Below, piece by piece: positions 20,097-27,156 of a stretch of 64,000 nt of DNA (within the stretch, counting starts at the first letter, position 1; each line of letters begins with the position of its first letter). Where the stretch lies: the NCBI RefSeq assembly GCF_000972845.2, contig NW_020853243.1, forward strand, positions 64,699-128,698. The letters run 5' to 3'. Both the position numbers and the translations under genes were made by a program. This stretch comes from Larimichthys crocea (lineage: Eukaryota > Chordata > Actinopteri > Sciaenidae). Under the pieces are notes generated by a model, which worked only from the letters and a program-made list of their open reading frames with translations, was not told where the DNA came from and made no database searches.

Positions 20097-23035
20097 AAGC
20101 TCTTCTGGTTTTGTGTGTTTGACCTGCAGCTTGCGACTGCGACCCGGAAGGCTCTCAGTCGGGTCAGTGCAAAGAGGACGGGCGCTGCGAGTGCCGGCCC
20201 GGCTTCGTCGGCGCTCGGTGCGACATGTGCGAGGAGAACTACTTCTACAACCGCTCGGCGCCGGGCTGCCAGCAGTGTCCTTCCTGCTACAGTCTGGTCA
20301 GAGACAAGGTGAGGAAGGGAACCGGAGGAACCGACCCGTGTGTTCAGTCCTCGTGTTCGGAGATGGTGACGGTTCTTTGTGTCTCCAGGTGAACCAGCAG
20401 CGGCAGAAGCTTCACGACCTGCAGACTCTGATCGATAACCTCGGCTCCGGTGAGACCGTCACCGACGAGGCGTTCGAGGACCGGCTGAAGGAGGCGGAGC
20501 GGGCCATCATGGAGCTGCTGGACGAGGCTCAGGCCAGCAAAGGTAGGTCTCGACTCGGTACCGTGTTGGACCTGCTGCAGCTCCTGAAGTTTAACTGATT
20601 GATGCAACGTGACCTTTGACCCTTCAGCTGTAGACCAAGGTCTGCTGGACCGCCTGAACAACATCAACAACACGCTGACCACGCAGTGGAACCGGCTGCA
20701 GAGCATCCGCAACACGGTGGACGACACCGGCACACAAGCCGACCGCGCCCGCAACCGAGTCCGAGACGCCGAGAGCCTGATCGACCGAGCCAGGCAGGAG
20801 CTGGACAAGGCCAAGGACGCCATCAGCAAAGTGGTGAGTGGTGATGTCGATGTGGTCACGGTGACGATCAGTCTCAGCCGACCAGGCCTGAGAGCTTATT
20901 AACGGAGCTGATGTCGTCCGCAGGATATCAAACCACCGACCGGCGCCGCAGACCCAAACAACATGACGCTGCTGGCTGAGGAGGCTCGAACGCTTGCCGA
21001 CAAGTAAGGCGACCACGAGACAAACTCAGCGCGGTGCCGTTAAAATCAAAGTGCCGTCAGTCCAGGCGGCGTCGAGTGTTCGAACTCTTCGTCACTTCGT
21101 GTTTCTGCTTTTCTCAGGCACAAGATGGACGCCGACCAGATCGAGAAGATCGCCAAAGACGCCAACGACACGTCGACCAAAGCGTACAACCTGCTGCTGA
21201 AGACTCTGGACGGAGAGAGCAAGACGAGTCAGGAGATCAACGAGCTCAACAAGAAGTACGTCCGCCCGCAGCTTCCTGTGTGTCCGCCCGCAGCTTCCTG
21301 TCCGTCCTCGCCGTTAACGCACGTTAAACTAACATCTGCTCTCACGCTCCGCTTCCTTCAGGTACAACGACGCGAAGGAGCTCGCCAAGAATCTGGAGAA
21401 ACAGGCCAACAAGGTTCAGGCCGAGGCGGAAGACGCCGGAGACAAAGCTCTGAAGATCGCCGCCAACCTGACCAGCATCCCGCCGCTAGACACCAAGGCT
21501 CTGGAGGTGAGCGACGTCCTCTGCTGACGTCAGCAGTGATTCTTATGTTTACTCTGACTTCCTGTTGTGACGAGCGACCTTTGTGTCGTCAGGACGAAGC
21601 CAGTAAGATCAAGAAGGAGGCGTCGGACCTCGACAAGCTCATCGACAAGACGGAGAAGGAGTACAACGACCTGAGAGACGACCTGAAGGGCAAAGAGCAG
21701 GAAGTGCGCAAACTGCTGGAGAAAGGCAAAAGTGAGCAGCAGGTACGTCGACCTCCGCCTATGCTCAGCTAAACGCTGACGAACACTCTCGTCGTTAAGC
21801 GCTCACGTTGTCGTGGTCGTCGATGTTGAAGTCTGGTTTCCTGTTCCTGTCTGACAGACCGCAGATCAGCTGTTGGCTCGAGCAGACGCTGCCAAAGCTC
21901 TGGCTGAGGAGGCGGCGAAGAAGGGTCAGTCGACCTTCAAGGAGGCCGAGAGCATCCTGGAAGACCTCCGAGGTAACCTGATGTTTGTCGATGGTTTGTT
22001 TGTCAGACTTTGACACGTCTTCGTCGTCTCACGTCTTTTTTTTCTGTTTCCTTCGTGACTTCCCGCAGACTTCGACAGGAGGGTCAACGACAACAAGACC
22101 GCCGCCGAGGAAGCCATGAAGAAGATCCCGGCCATCAACGCCACCATCATGGCGGCCAACGAGAAGACCAGGCAGGCGGAGGCGGCGCTCGGCAACGCGG
22201 CCGCTGACGCCAAAGAGGCCAAGATGAAGGCGGAGGATGCCGAGAGGATCGCCAGCAACGTGCAGAAGGTACGACGGGACGGCGGCGGCGACCTGCTGCA
22301 GGTGTGACGCTTTCAGGTTTATCGTGCTCACTGTTGACTCGTGTCCTCGCAGGGCTCCGCCAAGACCAAGGAGGACGCGGAGAAGGCCTTCCAGGACACC
22401 AACAAGCTGGACGACGAGGTCGGCAACATGATGGACCAGCTGAGCGCCGCCGAGCAGGAGCTGGCCAAGAAGAAGGCGGACGCCGACCAGGACATGATGA
22501 TGGCGGGAATGGTACGAGCCGGTTCTGTTCTGCTTTGATGAAGACGTGATGAACGGCTTCAAATAATCTGTTTCCTGTTTCCTGTCCTGCAGGCGTCAGA
22601 CAACGCCAAGGAGGCCGAGGGCAACGCCCGCAAGGCCAAGAGCGCCGTGAAGACGGTGCTGAGCACCATCACCGCCCTGCTGGATCAGCTGGGTAAGAAC
22701 AGCCACGCCGTTTGTATCCCAACAGGAAGTCGGATCATGGATGGCGATCATGTGATTAAACGTTTGTCTCCTCCGCAGGAAACATCGACAAGGTGGACCT
22801 GAGCAAACTGAACGAGATCGACGAGTCCTTGAAGAGCGCCAAGGGCAAGATGGCGAACAGCGAGCTGGACCGGAAGCTGGCGGAGCTGAACGACGTGGCG
22901 CGGACTCAGGAGGACATGATCAACAACTACGACCTGCAGATCCGCGAGATCCGCGCCGACATCGACAACCTCATCGACATCAAGAACACGTTACCCGAGG
23001 GCTGCTTCAACACGCCGTCTCTGGAGAGGCCTTAA
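78..23035 (+). CDS. lamc1: laminin subunit gamma-1, gene span exons 3-28 (5' end outside window)
   Basis: Secreted basement-membrane glycoprotein; the gamma-1 chain pairs with alpha and beta chains in most laminin heterotrimers. Exons 3-4 (78-208, 1461-1627) and the clean exons 5-28 (15449-23035) join in phase to one frame of 1,367 residues plus stop, the length expected for human LAMC1 from the same point. Domain order: end of the LN domain, LE modules, L4 domain (exons 9-12), further LE modules, then about 580 residues of coiled coil. Exon 14 carries the nidogen-binding heptapeptide NIDPNAV. The chain ends [11 protein letters not shown], keeping the Cys that bonds to the beta chain and the third-from-last Glu needed for integrin binding. 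The first two exons (signal peptide and most of LN) lie upstream. Two rearranged blocks (2,849-10,531 and 10,611-13,607) sit between exons 4 and 5 and are probably assembly errors. Identity is by recalled protein similarity, not a search. Confidence 0.97.
209..1460 (+). other. lamc1: lamc1 intron 3
   Basis: No coding signal. It contains a CCTCCA run (478-505), an AT-rich TATATTTATACATG repeat (850-915) and a T-rich repeat of TTTTTGTAGTTTTTTGTTAG units (about 1,040-1,165). All of it reappears inverted at about 11,866-13,401, where the A-rich version of the last repeat is about three times longer. Confidence 0.8.
1461..1627 (+). CDS. lamc1: lamc1 exon 4 (LE module 1)
   Basis: Opens after TGTGTCTCAG and closes before GTGAGT; the final codon is split after one base, which exon 5 at 15449 completes as Pro. 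It encodes [11 protein letters not shown] to NPNECL, the first laminin-type EGF-like module with its regular cysteines. The frame is intact. Confidence 0.95.
1628..2848 (+). repeat. lamc1 intron 4, first copy: AT/GT microsatellites and a dispersed-repeat tail
   Basis: Four tandem copies of a 20-bp unit (TGCTGCTTTACTGCACC, 1634-1712) are followed by AT-rich DNA. 1,760-2,180 resembles a dispersed fish repeat (AAGCGCCTTTCTACAAAG, then CACCCATTCACACACAC). 2,230-2,848 is almost pure (TA)n, (GTAT)n and (GT)n. The (TA)n stretches here are where the assembly switches between copies. Confidence 0.7.
4010..4118. repeat. (GT)n microsatellite in corrupted intron 5
   Basis: An interrupted GT tract of about 109 bp just before the exon 6 acceptor. 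The clean copy has about 40 bp at 15,914-15,952. Confidence 0.9.
4261..4345. repeat. 22-bp tandem repeat with internal palindrome
   Basis: Four units, each containing the perfect 12-bp palindrome GATCAGCTGATC followed by GCCGACCTCA. The same array is at 16,097-16,182. Confidence 0.85.
4560..5545. repeat. CT-rich minisatellite, corrupted intron 6
   Basis: Irregular tandem units of CACCTCCTGTCTGTCTCTCT type. Long open frames of Ser, Leu, Cys and Pro on + and Arg, Gln, Thr on - are by-products of the repeat. The clean counterpart is 16,410-17,045. Confidence 0.9.
5706..5850. repeat. (AC)n microsatellite, corrupted intron 7
   Basis: (CA)n with CTCACATCA interruptions. The clean copy at 17,201-17,262 is a shorter uninterrupted tract. 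Confidence 0.9.
6066..7397 (+). pseudogene. lamc1: corrupted lamc1 exons 8-12 (LE4 end and L4 domain)
   Basis: Remnants at 6066-6202, 6341-6460, 6622-6811, about 6914-7025 and about 7180-7397. The exon 11 acceptor GTTCAGGCTCC is now GGTCGGTCC, and the exon 12 acceptor CTCCAG is CTCCGG. Pieces such as [14 protein letters not shown] and [14 protein letters not shown] survive between frameshifts. No continuous L4 domain can be read. Confidence 0.85.
7398..7985. repeat. GACAGGTGACACACAGGTA minisatellite, corrupted intron 12
   Basis: About 590 bp of 9-19 bp units. The clean copy at 18,767-18,955 has only about 190 bp of the same unit. Each unit carries GGTGA or GGTAC, resembling a 5' splice donor, immediately after the real exon 12 donor. 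Confidence 0.9.
8035..9381 (+). pseudogene. lamc1: corrupted lamc1 exons 13-17 (LE modules)
   Basis: Remnants at 8035-8226, 8343 to about 8591, about 8701-8854, about 8950-9092 and 9203-9381. The NIDPNAV segment is recognisable in exon 14, but a lost T shifts the frame inside it. The exon 14 donor and exon 15 and 16 acceptors no longer match consensus. Confidence 0.85.
9462..10531 (+). pseudogene. lamc1: corrupted lamc1 exons 18-22 (coiled coil), truncated
   Basis: Remnants at 9462-9621, about 9706-9910, about 9988-10074, 10189-10327 and 10433-10531. The last stops after the equivalent of position 21,459 in the clean copy, mid-exon, and runs straight into (TA)n. A real breakpoint inside an exon at a microsatellite is possible, but a read-end or contig-join artefact is simpler. 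Confidence 0.85.
10532..11165. repeat. (TA)n/(GT)n/(CATA)n microsatellite cluster at assembly junction
   Basis: Almost pure TA, GT and CATACATA repeats. 10,611-10,700 contains non-repetitive sequence that is the reverse complement of 2,660-2,755, showing that the inverted copy begins here. Confidence 0.85.
11697..11865 (-). pseudogene. lamc1: inverted copy of lamc1 exon 4
   Basis: The acceptor side is at 11865. The reading starts [21 protein letters not shown] but shifts frame at the third Cys pair, and the donor GTGAGT is altered to CGGGAGT. Compare with the intact exon at 1461-1627. Confidence 0.88.
12160..12590. repeat. A-rich minisatellite (AACTAACAAAAAACTAC units)
   Basis: About 430 bp of imperfect units, the reverse complement of the TTTTTGTAGTTTTTTGTTAG array at 1,040-1,165 but much longer. 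Confidence 0.9.
13402..13531 (-). pseudogene. lamc1: inverted copy of lamc1 exon 3
   Basis: 130 nt against 131 in the forward copy. Both splice sites are intact (CTCCTGCAG and GTGAGT), and the reading is the same up to DPKVLNVV, where an indel near 13,442 shifts frame. Confidence 0.88.
13735..13940. repeat. 21-bp minisatellite (CGTCCACAGAGACAGCCCGA)
   Basis: About ten tandem units of 21 bp. Because the period is a multiple of three, open frames persist on both strands; these are not genes. Confidence 0.9.
14115..14400. repeat. 24-bp minisatellite (CAGTCGTCCTCAGTGGAACA)
   Basis: About a dozen 21-24 bp units. The period is divisible by three and gives spurious open frames (SSSVEHGQ repeats). 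Confidence 0.9.
14401..14814. other. non-coding DNA and (AC)n before the clean copy
   Basis: Unique-looking DNA to about 14,630, then (CA)n with TGATATGA interruptions, ending in a short (TA)n at 14,801-14,814 where the sequence joins the clean copy of intron 4. If the inverted block continues to here, this is intron upstream of exon 3 in reverse orientation. Confidence 0.6.
14815..15448 (+). other. lamc1 intron 4, 3' part
   Basis: Matches 2,849-3,553. Contains TGGTCTGTAGTGGTTTG repeats and a short array of TTTCTAACGTG units (about 15,225-15,320). No coding signal. Confidence 0.75.
15449..15637 (+). CDS. lamc1: lamc1 exon 5 (LE2)
   Basis: Opens after GTGTCTCAG and closes before GTGAGT; both codon splits fall after base 1. 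Encodes [18 protein letters not shown] through CSCNTV, a complete LE module and the start of the next. Confidence 0.96.
15964..16081 (+). CDS. lamc1: lamc1 exon 6 (LE3)
   Basis: Opens after TTTTTTCCCAG and closes before GTACAC. Encodes [18 protein letters not shown] to SLTEAGC; the last Arg codon is split after base 2. Confidence 0.96.
16082..17098 (+). repeat. lamc1 intron 6 with palindromic 22-mers and CT-rich minisatellite
   Basis: Four GATCAGCTGATC-containing 22-bp units (16,097-16,182), then unique sequence, then CT-rich units of CACCTCCTGTCTGTCTCTCT type (16,410-17,045). The pyrimidine-rich array lies just upstream of the exon 7 acceptor and may act as a very long polypyrimidine tract. 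Confidence 0.85.
17099..17197 (+). CDS. lamc1: lamc1 exon 7 (LE4 start)
   Basis: Opens after CTCTGTCAG, closes before GTGAGA. Encodes [15 protein letters not shown] to VEGFSCD, with codon splits after base 2 on both sides. Confidence 0.96.
17474..17610 (+). CDS. lamc1: lamc1 exon 8 (LE4 end, split LE5 start)
   Basis: Opens after CTGTCAG, closes before GTAACG. Encodes [17 protein letters not shown], then [14 protein letters not shown], the short LE half that precedes the L4 insertion. Confidence 0.96.
17721..17843 (+). CDS. lamc1: lamc1 exon 9 (L4 domain)
   Basis: Opens after a (GT)n tract and GTCAG, closes before GTACAC. Encodes [14 protein letters not shown] to [12 protein letters not shown], the start of the globular L4 (laminin IV) domain. 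Confidence 0.96.
17990..18179 (+). CDS. lamc1: lamc1 exon 10 (L4 domain)
   Basis: Opens after GCGTCACAG, closes before GTGAGA. Encodes [36 protein letters not shown] and MQTYVF, close to the human sequence. Confidence 0.96.
18280..18392 (+). CDS. lamc1: lamc1 exon 11 (L4 domain)
   Basis: Opens after TCTGGTTCAG, closes before GTACGA. Encodes [16 protein letters not shown] to [10 protein letters not shown] compound (AC)n tract of about 100 bp follows the donor (18,399-18,502). Confidence 0.95.
18545..18766 (+). CDS. lamc1: lamc1 exon 12 (L4 end, LE5 second half, LE6 start)
   Basis: Opens after CGTCTCCAG, closes before GTGAGA. Encodes [16 protein letters not shown], the returning LE half ([15 protein letters not shown]), then [14 protein letters not shown]. 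Confidence 0.96.
18767..18999 (+). repeat. lamc1 intron 12, GGTGACA minisatellite
   Basis: About 190 bp of GACAGGTGACAGACAGGTGA units directly after the exon 12 donor, each resembling a donor site, then a short unique 3' end. Confidence 0.85.
19000..19188 (+). CDS. lamc1: lamc1 exon 13 (LE6 end, LE7 start)
   Basis: Opens after TCTGTTCAG, closes before GTACAC. Encodes [17 protein letters not shown] to [11 protein letters not shown], with codon splits after base 1. Confidence 0.96.
19285..19530 (+). CDS. lamc1: lamc1 exon 14 (LE7 end, nidogen-binding LE8)
   Basis: Opens after GTCTGCAG, closes before GTAAGA. Encodes [14 protein letters not shown], then [16 protein letters not shown] to NPADKCK. 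NIDPNAV (19380-19400) is the loop of the laminin gamma-1 LE module that binds nidogen, identical to human; this links laminin to the collagen IV network. Confidence 0.97.
19637..19790 (+). CDS. lamc1: lamc1 exon 15 (LE9)
   Basis: Opens after GCCCCCTCAG, closes before GTCCGT (weak donor). Encodes [20 protein letters not shown] to LQSGNGCE; the Arg codon is split after base 2. Confidence 0.95.
19881..20023 (+). CDS. lamc1: lamc1 exon 16 (LE10)
   Basis: Opens after CTCCCACAG, closes before GTAAGA. Encodes [19 protein letters not shown] to FGFSSSGCK. Confidence 0.96.
20130..20308 (+). CDS. lamc1: lamc1 exon 17 (LE11, start of coiled coil)
   Basis: Opens after TTTGACCTGCAG, closes before GTGAGG on a codon boundary. 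Encodes [18 protein letters not shown] to [15 protein letters not shown]. The CQQCPSC cysteines lie where the three laminin chains are disulfide-linked at the top of the coiled coil. Confidence 0.96.
20389..20542 (+). CDS. lamc1: lamc1 exon 18 (coiled coil)
   Basis: Opens after TGTGTCTCCAG, closes before GTAGGT. Encodes [20 protein letters not shown] to LLDEAQASK, heptad-rich. Confidence 0.96.
20628..20833 (+). CDS. lamc1: lamc1 exon 19 (coiled coil)
   Basis: Opens after GACCCTTCAG, closes before GTGAGT. Encodes [17 protein letters not shown] to [11 protein letters not shown]; codon boundary at the end. NNT matches a conserved N-glycosylation sequon in this part of LAMC1. Confidence 0.96.
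20924..21003 (+). CDS. lamc1: lamc1 exon 20 (coiled coil)
   Basis: Opens after GTCCGCAG, closes before GTAAGG. Encodes [20 protein letters not shown] to ARTLAD; the next Lys codon is split after base 2. Confidence 0.95.
21118..21255 (+). CDS. lamc1: lamc1 exon 21 (coiled coil)
   Basis: Opens after CTTTTCTCAG, closes before GTACGT. Encodes [20 protein letters not shown] to INELNK. Confidence 0.96.
21362..21506 (+). CDS. lamc1: lamc1 exon 22 (coiled coil)
   Basis: Opens after TTCCTTCAG, closes before GTGAGC. Encodes [20 protein letters not shown] to PPLDTKALE. The corrupted upstream copy breaks off at the equivalent of 21,459 in this exon. Confidence 0.96.
21593..21742 (+). CDS. lamc1: lamc1 exon 23 (coiled coil)
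   Basis: Opens after GTGTCGTCAG, closes before GTACGT; codon boundaries at both ends. Encodes [19 protein letters not shown] to [10 protein letters not shown]. Confidence 0.96.
21858..21972 (+). CDS. lamc1: lamc1 exon 24 (coiled coil)
   Basis: Opens after GTCTGACAG, closes before GTAACC. Encodes [20 protein letters not shown] to AESILEDLR. Confidence 0.96.
22069..22268 (+). CDS. lamc1: lamc1 exon 25 (coiled coil)
   Basis: Opens after CTTCCCGCAG, closes before GTACGA. Encodes [19 protein letters not shown] to [10 protein letters not shown]. Confidence 0.96.
22353..22511 (+). CDS. lamc1: lamc1 exon 26 (coiled coil)
   Basis: Opens after GTCCTCGCAG, closes before GTACGA; codon boundaries at both ends. 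Encodes [18 protein letters not shown] to DQDMMMAGM. Confidence 0.96.
22593..22692 (+). CDS. lamc1: lamc1 exon 27 (coiled coil)
   Basis: Opens after CTGTCCTGCAG, closes before GTAAGA. Encodes [20 protein letters not shown] to TALLDQL; Gly codon split after base 1. Confidence 0.96.
22779..23035 (+). CDS. lamc1: lamc1 exon 28, C-terminus and stop
   Basis: Opens after GTCTCCTCCGCAG and ends in TAA at 23033-23035. Encodes [19 protein letters not shown] to [14 protein letters not shown]. The Cys pairs with the beta chain, and the Glu third from the end (codon 23024-23026) matches the human residue required for integrin recognition of laminins. Confidence 0.97.
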
Positions 23036-24740
23036 CCCCGCCTCCTCCTCCTCCTCTGACACGCCCCCTTCACTTCTAACACTCGGCGAACACGCCAACT
23101 TTACCAAAAGTTTTTTAATCTTTGTTTTTCTTTGTCGACCTTCAAACCACGTTCACGTTTTTCAGAAGAGAAGCAGCTTCTTTTTTTGTTGTTTTTTTTC
23201 TGTCTCGTCTTTCCGGTCTTTGCCGCCGCGCCGCCGTGCCGTGGTTACGGTAGAATGAACTAAGCGGCGCAGAGAAGCCGTGCAGAGCGGTCGAGGACCC
23301 TCGAAGAAAAGAACCAAGAACCACAAACCCGACGTGACTGCACCCGTCTGACCCGCAAGAGGAAGTCTCACCGACACACAGGAAGTTCCTCCTCGAGGAG
23401 CGTCCGCTCGTTTCCCATCATGCCTCGGGACACTTTACAGTTTTCAGCTGAACGCGGCGGCTCGCTGTCAGAACGCCGCCGCCCTCTGCGTCTGGTTTTG
23501 TTTTTTAAACCAATCATGTCTCCACACAGTGAAGGAACCCTCCCGTCTGTCCTTCTTCTTCTCTCCAAAGCTTCGAGCCGACAGACAGAGGAAGACTTCT
23601 TCTTCTTCTTCTTCTTCTTCTGTTCTTCATCAGTATTCACGCCTTTAGCGGCGCCGCAGACGAAGCCTCTGAAGTCGAGCGATGACTCAGCACGGCGGTC
23701 GTGTTTGGTTGAGGAGCCGCTCACCGTGCCGAGTCATCCGTGTGTTCGCACGCTCGGCGTTCTCTGTTTGACTTCCGCGGCTCCGTCGCGCGTCAGCAGC
23801 GGTCGGACGTCACTTCCTGTCCGATGTTTTTAACACTCCATGTTTGGTCGTCGTCAGAAGTCGCTGCTCGTCTCGTTAACACGTTTCCTCCAGGCTAAAT
23901 CAACACTATGCAACTTTGTCCACTTTGCGTAGCGAGGACTTTATCTGATACACTGGTGCTAATAATTATTTCAAATGTTTATTTTTGTGTGAATGTTTTT
24001 TATTAAGACACAGTGAGGACTTTGTTGTTTGTGTAAATATGCTGCAATGATTCAGGTTGGCTGATTTAAACAAACAATCAAATCAACTGAGACCTCCAGG
24101 TGAATCTATATGAGTATCTATGACGTCTGTGGTATGTTATTATAATATGCTTGCTTGTATACAAGGCTCCGTGTTGCTGCCTCATAGCGATGCCAATATT
24201 TCATTTGTTTTATCGATTGTGGATTTTCACGTTAATTCAACCTAACTGAATATTTTTGTGTTTGACCCTTTGTATGGAGCTCGACGAGCTCGGCCACACG
24301 TTGCTTCAGTAGTTAACGTTTTAATTAGTGTTTCGTGCCTTAATATAAAGTAATCACAGCCCGACGAGGGCGTCCACGTTTTTATTCACGTCCCCGTCGT
24401 CCTCGCTCCCTCACCGTCACCATCAGAGCAGGGTCTCTTTAAAGGTCGGGTCCTGAACAGACAGCCAATCATCACGCAGCTCACCTGGACTGCTACTGCC
24501 TGTTCACCTGCCTCCATCCAGACGGCGTGTCCGGCCTGCAGGGGGCGCAGCGCGCAGACATGATGTATAAACAGTATTTTAAGTTATAATGTACCACTTA
24601 TCTGTCCTGTAATCTGTTGATGTCGTAGACGCTGGTGTGTGCGCGCTGCATCGTCACGGCGACCGCCTGTGTGACCCTGTCTGCTCCATGATGTCAATCA
24701 AACGTAACATTTGAATAATAAACATTACTACAGGAAGCGG
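23036..24740 (+). other. lamc1: lamc1 3' UTR
   Basis: About 1.7 kb without coding potential. It contains a CTCCTC run after the stop, a (TTC)n tract at 23,598-23,623 and an AT-rich distal half. AATAAA at 24,717-24,722, followed by a GT-rich stretch, is the best polyadenylation signal. A long 3' UTR is usual for LAMC1. Confidence 0.75.
24717..24722 (+). terminator. polyadenylation signal AATAAA (lamc1)
   Basis: Canonical hexamer about 1.68 kb after the stop, with a GTGTGTGTCTGCTGTC downstream element around 24,755; cleavage would fall near 24,735. Confidence 0.65.
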
Positions 24741-24779
24741 TCTGTGAACGCCTCGTGTGTGTCTGCTGTCACTCTGTGG

Positions 24780-24824
<45 letters not shown>

Positions 24825-25019
24825 TTTCACAGTTTAAAGGTCAGGTGCAGATTTCAACCAACTGAACACCCCTCGCCACACACTCCCCTCCCAGCCATGA
24901 AGGAGAAACTACAGTGTTTGATTTGTCTGTTCTGGACTCTGTAGAAACAACCTCCATGTCCAACAGTCAGTTTGTCTCATGAAGTGTCAACGTAGTCCAG
25001 AGTGAGAGCAGTCGTCTCC

Positions 25020-25378
25020 TAACTCCTCATCTCCTCTCCTTCACATCTGTCCTCATCACCTCTCCTTCACGTCTGTCCTCATCACCTCGTGACGTTTTCG
25101 AGGTCGAGGAAAGGACAGAGGAGCTAAATTTGACTATTCAACCGTACCCCATGTCTGAAGTGAAGCCAGCACAGGAAGTGCCAGAAACACCTGTAGAACT
25201 CACCTGTTCAGATTATATTAAGGTTATACACAAGAGCGTGGACGCTTTGATTGACAGGTGGGTGTCATCACAGAGACTACGTCCAGGTTTTAGACAGTCT
25301 GCGGGGACGTCACGGAGACTACGTCCAGGTTTTAGACAGTCTGCGGGGACGTCACGGAGACCACGTCCAGGTTTAGCT
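25020..25378 (+). repeat. partial copy of the composite 42-bp-satellite element
   Basis: Has the module order seen at 41,280-42,780: CTCCTCTCCTTCACATCTGT units, a linker with GAGGAGCTAA, then two to three units of the 42-bp satellite (GTCCAGGTTTTAGACAGTCT). Confidence 0.7.
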
Positions 25379-26109
25379 CAGGGATGTCCAAAGTGCGGCC
25401 TCGGTCAGCTTTATGTTTCTAAAGTATTTTTGTTGTTGACATGATGAAGCATCATAACTGTTACACATCTGTTCATCTGCTCTGACTCCACATGTGGAGA
25501 AGAAGCTTTTTGACAAATGTTGGTTTGTCCCCCGGACATCTTTAAAAAAGTTTGTCACCGCTGACGTAGCTGAAGAAGGTGAAGTTTCAGGACACGTCTC
25601 ACCTGTCCTGTCCTACCTGACCTGTCCTACCTGTCCTGTCCTACCTGTCCTGTCTCACCTGTCTGAGGTCTGGCCTGCATCATTCACATGTTAGCATGTT
25701 AGTCACGTGTTTCTATGTTAAAACTCATAAACTTTATTGTTTCTTGTAAATAGTCAATAAAGTTTTGACAGGATGAAGGACAGAGTGACACACCTGTCTG
25801 AAGCTTCCACAGGTGACATGATCAGGTATGAGAGGCTCACCTGAAGGGTGAGGCGAGGTTCATCAGTTGTTAAGAACAGTCTGAATGACAGTCCAAAGAT
25901 GTCCAACGCTGAGTGTCCGTGACCTCTGACCCCTCAGCTGCAGTATAAATACATAAACGTGTATTATATATATTTCATATGCAGGCTGAGACAGAGTAAT
26001 ACACATAAATATAAACACTGTCCAGGAGACACCAGGTGGAGCCAGAGAGCTGCTGGTGTCTGTCTCCAGGACACAGGGACACAAGGACACAAGGAGACAG
26101 AAAAACTTT

Positions 26110-26565
26110 TTCTGGAGTAAGAATACTTCAGTTCCACTGTATTTTTACTGTGTCATTAGTACTTATACTGAATTTTAACTGTACTTGTACTATAGCTTGT
26201 ACTCTAAGTACTCTTACTGTATTTGTACTATAACTGTACTATAGCTGTATTGTATTTAAACTGTTCTTGTACTCTTACAGTATTGTACTGTATTTTAAAT
26301 GTACTTGTATTCTTACAGTAGTACTTGGTGTGATGAGTACTTCATTTGTTCTGTATTTTAAGTGTACTCTTACTGTAGTTGTACTATAACTAAGTGTACA
26401 TGTACTCTAAGTACTTGTACTGTACTAGTACTCTTCCAGCAGTTGTAGTATAGCTTGTACTCTAAGTACTCGTACAGTACTAGTACTCTTCCAGCAGTTG
26501 TAGTATAGCTTGTACTCTAAGTACTCGTACAGTACTAGTACTCTCACAGCAGTACTCGGGGTGAG
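26110..26565. repeat. tandem TACTTGTACTCTAAG repeat
   Basis: Degenerate units around TACTGTA and TTGTACT; two near-perfect longer units (CTTCCAGCAGTTGTAGTATA) at 26,432-26,530. Confidence 0.7.
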
Positions 26566-26589
26566 TACTTCACCTTCTGCTCGTCCTTC

Positions 26590-27029
26590 ACTCAGACTTT
26601 GATGCGCGTCCTCGCGTCTCGTCTCTCGGGAGCGCGCCTGGCCGCGGGCTCGCGCTCGTGTCGGTGAGGGCAGTCACACCGGGAGTCCGCTCACCGGGAG
26701 TCCGCGCACTTCAGCGGCTCGCTCAGGAGGGAACAGCCGCTTCTCGGTGGATCTCTCAGCGGCGGGAAGCAGAGGGGCTCTCGCTCTCCCGGTCGCCGGT
26801 TTGTTGGAAGTTTAAAGCCCGCTCAGCTCGCGTGGAGAGCGGGACAATGAGGCAGAGCCAGCCGGGCTGCCGGACCTCAGCTAACGGCTAGCTGTGAGCA
26901 AAGTGTCCCGTGACCGTGCACCGACTTTTACCGCCTCACCGGCCCGGTCAACTTTAACTCGCGTTTCCAGCCTCACCGGACACTCCCGGACGGCTTCTTC
27001 CAGACACTACGACTGTTCACGGCTCGGTT
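26590..27029 (+). promoter_or_regulatory. rasal2: rasal2 CpG-rich promoter and 5' UTR
   Basis: Abrupt change to GC- and CpG-rich sequence (GCGCGTCCTCGCGTCTCG, GGGAGCGCGCCTGGCCGCGG) running into exon 1. No TATA box is apparent. The start site cannot be fixed from sequence. Confidence 0.65.
26847..26891 (+). promoter_or_regulatory. upstream ORF in rasal2 5' leader (14 codons)
   Basis: ATG at 26847 in context GGGACAATGA, ending at TAG 26889-26891, 138 bp before the main start. If transcription starts upstream, it could lower translation of the long rasal2 isoform. Confidence 0.4.
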
Positions 27030-27156
27030 ATGGAGACCGACTCGGTGGCAGGCGACGTGGACTCTGTGCACGGCGGACTGAGCCTCCTGGACCCCCTGGT
27101 GGACCGGATCCTGGTGGACACCGTGTCACAGCAGCAGGGATGGCTCCGAGTTTACG
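27030..27156 (+). CDS. rasal2: rasal2 exon 1 (long isoform start)
   Basis: ATG in context CGGTTATGG after CpG-rich DNA. Encodes 42 residues, [16 protein letters not shown] then [20 protein letters not shown] and LRVY; donor GTAAGA with the codon split after one base. The human counterpart reads DRILLESVCQQQSWVRVY. The extreme N-terminus differs from human, as expected. Confidence 0.88.

Larger units (their letters stand above)
24741..26590. other. lamc1-rasal2 intergenic region
   Basis: No gene seen. It holds (CA)n (24,781-24,822), a short CTCCTCTCCTTCACATCTGT array (25,020-25,088), a link sequence with GACTATTCAACCGTACCCCA (25,131-25,153), a 42-bp satellite remnant (25,262-25,375), another AATAAA (25,756) and a TACTTGTACTCTAAGTAC repeat (about 26,110-26,560). 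Confidence 0.75.
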
